DNA of 64,000 nucleotides from Argopecten irradians (lineage: Eukaryota > Mollusca > Bivalvia > Pectinida > Pectinidae), in contig NC_091135.1 in NCBI RefSeq assembly GCF_041381155.1, positions 64,445,067 to 64,509,066 on the forward strand, written 5' to 3'. The notes under the pieces were generated by a model that saw only the letters and a list, made by a program, of their open reading frames with translations, was not told where the DNA came from and made no database searches. Position 1 is the stretch's first letter. Every line of letters begins with the position of its first letter. This document shows, in pieces, positions 57,796 to 64,000 of this stretch. The translations under genes were made by a program, and so were the position numbers.

Positions 57796-57988
57796 TATAT
57801 GACGCTGGGGGTTGACAGATCGTATACGGACACGATATGTAATAAGCTTGAACTGGACAATAGTTACAGATACATTAATTACATTAGAATTGTGCAAATA
57901 TTGTAATACTTATCCTTGTTGCGACAGGCCTCGCCTCGTCGATACCAATATCCGGTGTACGGATACCCACAGTGAGGGCTATTCCAGT

Positions 57989-60900
57989 AAACACCAACCT
58001 GTATCAAAGCTGTACTTGGTGTCTATATAGCATCAATATAATAACACACACCAACCAAACACTAGTACTTGGTGTCTATATAGCATCAATATAATAACAT
58101 ACACCAACCAAACATTTGTACTTGGTGTCTATATAGCATCAATAACCTACACCAACCAAACATTAGTACTTGGTGTCTATATAGCATCAATAACCTACAC
58201 CAACCAAACATTAGTACTTGGTGTCTATATAGCATCAATAACATATACAACACCAACCAAACATTAGTACTTGGTGTCTATATAGCATCAATAACCTACA
58301 CCAACCAAACATTAGTACTTGGTGTCTATATAGCATCAATAACATACACCAACCAAACATTAGTACTTGGTGTCTATATAGCATCAATAACATACACCAA
58401 CCAAACATTAGTACTTGGTGTCTATATAGCATCAATAACATACACCAACCAAACATTAGTACTTGGTGTCTATATAGCATCAATAACATACACCAACCAA
58501 ACATTAGTACTTGTGTCTATATAGCATCAATAACACACCAACCAAACATTAGTACTCAAGTACTGGTGTCTATATAGCATCAATAACATACACCAACCAA
58601 ACATTAGTACTTGGTGTCTATATAGCATCAATAACATACACCAACCAAACATTAGTACTTGGTGTCTATATAGCATCAATAACCTACACCAACCAAACAT
58701 TAGTACTTGGTGTCTATATAGCATCAATAACATACACCAACCAAACATTAGTACTTGGTGTCTATATAGCATCAATAACATACACCAACCAAACATTAGT
58801 ACTTGGTGTCTATATAGCATCAATAACATACACCAACCAAACATTAGTACTTGGTGTCTATATAGCATCAATAACATACACCAACCAAACATTAGTACTT
58901 GGTGTCTATATAGCATCAATAACCTACACCAACCAAACATTAGTACTTGGTGTCTATATAGCATCAATAACATACACCAACCAAACATTAGTACTTGGTG
59001 TCTATATAGCATCAATAACATACACCAACCAAACATTAGTACTTGGTGTCTATATAGCATCAATAACATACACCAACCAAACATTAGTACTTGGTGTCTA
59101 TATAGCATCAATAACATACACCAACCAAACATTAGTACTTGGTGTCTATATAGCATCAATAACCTACACCAACCAAACATTAGTACTTGGTGTCTATATA
59201 GCATCAATAACATACACCAACCAAACATTAGTACTTGGTGTCTATATAGCATCAATATAATAACATACACCAACCAAACATTAGTACTTGGTGTCTATAT
59301 AGCATCAATAACCTACACCAACCAAACATTAGTACTTGGTGTCTATATAGCATCAATAACATACACCAACCAAACATTAGTACTTGGTGTCTATATAGCA
59401 TCAATAACATACACCAACCAAACATTAGTACTTGGTGTCTATATAGCATCAATAACCTACACCAACCAAACATTAGTACTTGGTGTCTATATAGCATCAA
59501 TAACATACACCAACCAAACATTAGTACTTGGTGTCTATATAGCATCAATAACCTACACCAACCAAACATTTGTACTTGGTGTCTATATAGCATCAATAAC
59601 ATACACCAACCAAACATTAGTACTTGGTGTCTATATAGCATCAATAACATACACCAACCAAACATTAGTACTTGGTGTCTATATAGCATCAAACATACAC
59701 CAACCAAACATTAGTACTTGGTGTCAGCATCATAACTACACCAACCAAACATTAGTACTTGGTGTCTATATAGCATCAATAACATACACCAACCAAACAT
59801 TAGTACTTGGTGTCTATATAGCATCAATAACATACACCAACCAAACATTAGTACTTGGTGTCTATATAGCATCAATAACATACACCAACCAAACATTAGT
59901 ACTTGGTGTCTATATAGCATCAATATAATAACATACACCAACCAAACATTAGTACTTGGTGTCTATATAGCATCAATAACATACACCAACCAAACATTAG
60001 TACTTGGTGTCTATATAGCATCAATAACATACCACACACCAACCAAACATTAGTACTTGGTGTCTATATAGCATCAATAACATACACCAACCAAACATTA
60101 GTACTTGGTGTCTATATAGCATCAATAACATACACCAACCAAACATTAGTACTTGTGTCTATATAGCATCAATAACATACACCAACCAAACATTAGTACT
60201 TGGTGTCTATATAGCATCAATAACATACACCAACCAAACATTAGTACTTGGTGTCTATATAGCATCAATAACATACACCAACCAAACATTAGTACTTGGT
60301 GTCTATATAGCATCAATAACATACACCAACCAAACATTAAACATTAGTACTTGGTGTCTATATAGCATCAATATAATAACCTACACCAACCAAACATTAG
60401 TACTTGGTGTCTATATAGCATCAATAACCTACACCAACCAAACATTAGTACTTGGTGTCTATATAGCATCAATATAATAACATACACCAACCAAACATTA
60501 GTACTTGGTGTCTATATAGCATCAATAACCTACACCAACCAAACATTAGTACTTGGTGTCTATATAGCATCAATAAAATAACATACACCAACCAAACATT
60601 AGTACTTGGTGTCTATATAGCATCAATAACCTACACCAACCAAACATTAGTACTTGGTGTCTATATAGCATCAATATAATAACATACACCAACCAAACAT
60701 TAGTACTTGGTGTCTATATAGCATCAATAACATACACCAACCAAACATTAGTACTTGGTGTCTATATAGCATCAATAACATACACCAACCAAACATTAGT
60801 ACTTGGTGTCTATATAGCATCAATAACATACACCAACCAAAACATTAGTACTTGGTGTCTATATAGCATCAATATAATAACATACACCAACCAAACATTA

Positions 60901-63900
60901 GTACTTGGTGTCTATATAGCATCAATAACATACACCAACCAAACATTAGTACTTGGTGTCTATATAGCATCAATAACATACACCAACCAAACATTAGTAC
61001 TTGGTGTCTATATAGCATCAATAACATACACCAACCAAACATTAGTACTTGTGGTGTACTTGTGTCTATATAGCATCAATAACATACACCAACCAAAATA
61101 GTACTTGGTGTCTATATACATCAATAACATACACCAACCAAACATTAGTACTTGGTGTCTATATAGCATCAATAACATACACCAACCAAACATTAGTACT
61201 TGGTGTCTATATAGCATCAATATAATAACTACACCAACCAAACATTAGTACTTGGTGTCTATATAGCATCAATATAATAACATACACCAACCAAACATTA
61301 GTACTTGGTGTCTATATAGCATCATAATAACCTACACCAACCAAACATTAGTACTTGGTGTCTATATAGCATCAATATAATAACTACACCAACCAAACAT
61401 TAGTACTTGGTGTCTATATAGCATCAATAACTACACCAACCAAACATATACTTGGTGTCTATATAGCATCAATAACATACACCAACCAAACATTAGTACT
61501 TGGTGTCTATATAGCATCAATATAATAACATACACCAACCAAACATTAGTACTTGGTGTCTATATAGCATCAATAACATACACCAACCAAACATTAGTAC
61601 TTGGTGTCTATATAGCATCAATAACCTACACCAACCAAACATTAGTACTTGGTGTCTATATAGCATCAATAACATACACCAACCAAACATTAGTACTTGG
61701 TGTCTATATAGCATCAATAACATACACCAACCAAACATTAGTACTTGGTGTCTATATAGCATCAATAACATACACCAACCAAACATTAGTACTTGGTGTC
61801 TATATAGCATCAATATAATAACCTACACCAACCAAACATTAGTACTTGGTGTCTATATAGCATCAATAACATACACCAACCAAACATTAGTACTTGGTGT
61901 CTATATAGCATCAATAACATACACCAACCAAACATTAGTACTTGGTGTCTATATAGCATCAATAACATACACCAACCAAACATTAGTACTTGGTGTCTAT
62001 ATAGCATCAATAACATACACCAACCAAACATTAGTACTTGGTGTCTATATAGCATCAATATAATAACCTACACCAACCAAACATTAGTACTTGGTGTCTA
62101 TATAGCATCAATATAATAACCTACACCAACCAAACATTAGTACTTGGTGTCTATATAGCATCAATATAATAACATACACCAACCAAACATTAGTACTTGG
62201 TGTCTATATAGCATCAATATAATAACATACACCAACCAAACATTAGTACTTGGTGTCTATATAGCATCAATAACATACACCAACCAAACATTAGTACTTG
62301 GTGTTATATAGCTATATATAATCCACACAACATATATTGGTGTCTATAACATACACCAACCAAACATTAGTACTTGGTGTCTATATAGCATCAATAAATA
62401 CACCAACCAAACATTAGTACTTGGTGTCTATATAGCATCAATAACTACACCAACCAAACATTAGTACTTGGTGTCTATATATCAATCAATAACATACACC
62501 AACCAAACATTAGTACTTGGTGTCTATATAGCATCAAATAAATACACCAACCAAACATTAGTACTTGGTGTCTATATAGCATCATCAATAACATACACCA
62601 ACCAAACATTAGTACTTGGTGTCTATATAGCATCAATAACATACACCAACCAAACATTAGTACTTGGTGTCTATATAGCATCAATAACATACACCAACCA
62701 AACATTAGTACTTGGTGTCTATATATAGCATCAATAAATACACCAACCAAACATTAGTACTTGGTGTCTATATAGCATCAAAATATAACATACACCAACC
62801 AACCAACATTAGTACTTGGTGTCTATATAGCATCAATAACATACACCAACCAAACATTAGTACTTGGTGTCTATATAGCATCAATATAATAACCTACACC
62901 AACCAAACATTAGTACTTGGTGTCTATATAGCATCATATAATAACATACACCAACCAAACATTAGTACTTGGTGTCTATATAGCATCAATATAATAACAT
63001 ACACCAACCAAACATTAGTACTTGGTGTCTATATAGCATCATAACCTACACCAACCAAACATTAGTACTTGGTGTCTATATAGCATCAATAAACATACAC
63101 CAACCAAACATTAGTACTTGGTGTCTATATAGCATCAATAACATACACCAACCAAACATTAGTACTTGGTGTCTATATAGCATCAATAACATACACCAAC
63201 CAAACATTAGTACTTGGTGTCTATATAGCATCAATATAATAACATACACCAACCAAACATTAGTACTTGGTGTCTATATAGCATCAATATAATAACATAC
63301 ACCAACCAAACATTAGTACTTGGTGTCTATATAGCATCAATATAATACACCAACCAAACATTAGTACTTGGTGTCTATATAGCATCAATAACATACACCA
63401 ACCAAACATTAGTACTTGGTGTCTATATAGCATCAATAACATACACCAACCAAACATTAGTACTTGGTGTCTATATAGCATCAATATAATAACCTACACC
63501 AACCAAACATTAGTACTTGGTGTCTATATAGCATCAATATAATAACATACACCAACCAAACATTAGTACTTGGTGTCTATATAGCATCAATAACCTACAC
63601 CAACCAAACATTAGTACTTGGTGTCTATATAGCATCAATAACATACACCAACCAAACATTAGTACTTGGTGTCTATATAGCATCAATATAATAAATACAC
63701 CAACCAAACATTAGTACTTGGTGTCTATATAGCATCAATAACCATACACCAACCAAACATTAGTACTTGGTGTCTATATAGCATCAATAACCTACACCAA
63801 CCAAACATTAGTACTTGGTGTCTATATAGCATCAATAACATACACCAACCAAAATTAGTACTTGGTGTCTATATAGCATCAATAACATACACCAACCAAA

Positions 63901-64000
63901 CATTAGTACTTGGTGTCTATATAGCATCAATAACATACACCAACCAAACATTAGTACTTGGTGTCTATATAGCATCAATATAATAACATACACCAACCAA
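57989..64000. repeat. 48-bp minisatellite, about 120 copies, runs off the window
   Basis: The unit reads TAGTACTTGGTGTCTATATA, then GCATCAATAACATACACC and AACCAAACAT. Variants insert a TATAA (52-53 bp) or replace CATACACC by CCTACACC. The 48-bp length (16 codons) generates long open frames such as 248 codons on the minus strand, which are artefacts. It begins right after the transposon target site. Confidence 0.97.

Larger units (their letters stand above)
55770..57974. mobile_element. 2.2-kb DNA transposon with ~240-bp TIRs and 5-bp TSD
   Basis: Terminal inverted repeats of about 240 bp, over 90% alike by eye, begin CACTGTGGGTACCCGTACAC at the left and, read inward from the right, CACTGTGGGTATCCGTACAC. 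Both ends are flanked by AGGGC (55765-55769 and 57975-57979). Subterminal copies of GTGTACGGGGGCTTG lie at 56165, 56188 and 56221, with inverted counterparts at 57533 and 57566. A 5-bp GC-rich TSD with a CAC-initial end fits Transib/ProtoRAG-like elements; CACT(A/G)-type (CMC) elements are the alternative. No full transposase is encoded, so it is non-autonomous. It lies 94 bp after the LDHD stop codon. Confidence 0.88.

Noticed and set aside
58235-63484. Minus-strand frames of up to 248 codons with a 16-residue repeat
   Set aside because: Direct consequence of the 48-bp satellite. Indel variants break the frame repeatedly.

Overview
The window looks like nuclear DNA of a bivalve mollusc. It is AT-rich and intron-rich, with small exons bounded by GT/AG and a ribosomal-protein gene with a 5'TOP start. 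It also carries repeat families that I associate with bivalve genomes: a tRNA-headed SINE on the minus strand and long elements ending in a GGCCC/GGGCC hairpin followed by CTTGTT. The species cannot be named from the sequence. About 18 of the 64 kb is tandem minisatellite, so most long open frames here are artefacts of repeats whose unit length is a multiple of three. 

Three spliced genes can be supported. (1) Minus strand, 5236-11529: a four-exon, 170-residue protein whose last two exons resemble the CFAP90/C5orf49 (DUF4541) ciliary microtubule inner proteins. (2) Minus strand, 16895-24995: ribosomal protein L14, five exons, 151 residues. Its third intron holds three paralogous C/D-box snoRNAs. 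(3) Plus strand, 34186-55675: the mitochondrial FAD enzyme D-lactate dehydrogenase (LDHD), complete except for the first, presequence-encoding exon, which I could not locate. 

The most notable observations are in LDHD. Two homologous but divergent exons (51408-51519 and 51546-51660) encode alternative versions of the HVGDGNFH metal/active-site segment. They have the same phases and are separated by only 26 bp, which is the hallmark of mutually exclusive splicing. The intron at 40534-46522 consists almost wholly of copies of its own splice sites: about 116 copies of a 50-bp unit derived from the upstream exon end plus its 5' splice donor, then a ~32-bp array of copies of the 3' acceptor plus the first bases of the downstream exon. 

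Layout: 1-1083 52-bp satellite; 2022-3100 29-bp satellite; 3811-4809 foldback element; 5236-11529 CFAP90-like gene, with a 51-bp satellite, a 37-bp satellite and a LINE tail in its introns; 12891-13391 MITE with 8-bp TSD; 15921-16014 SINE head; 16084-16637 TTAA MITE; 16895-25015 RPL14; 25166-26124 and 28530-29485 a ~957-bp direct duplication containing palindromes; 30469-32205 GGCCC-hairpin element; 34186-55675 LDHD, its introns filled with satellites and elements; 55770-57974 a 2.2-kb TIR transposon with 5-bp TSD placed 94 bp after the LDHD stop; 57989-64000 a 48-bp satellite running off the window.
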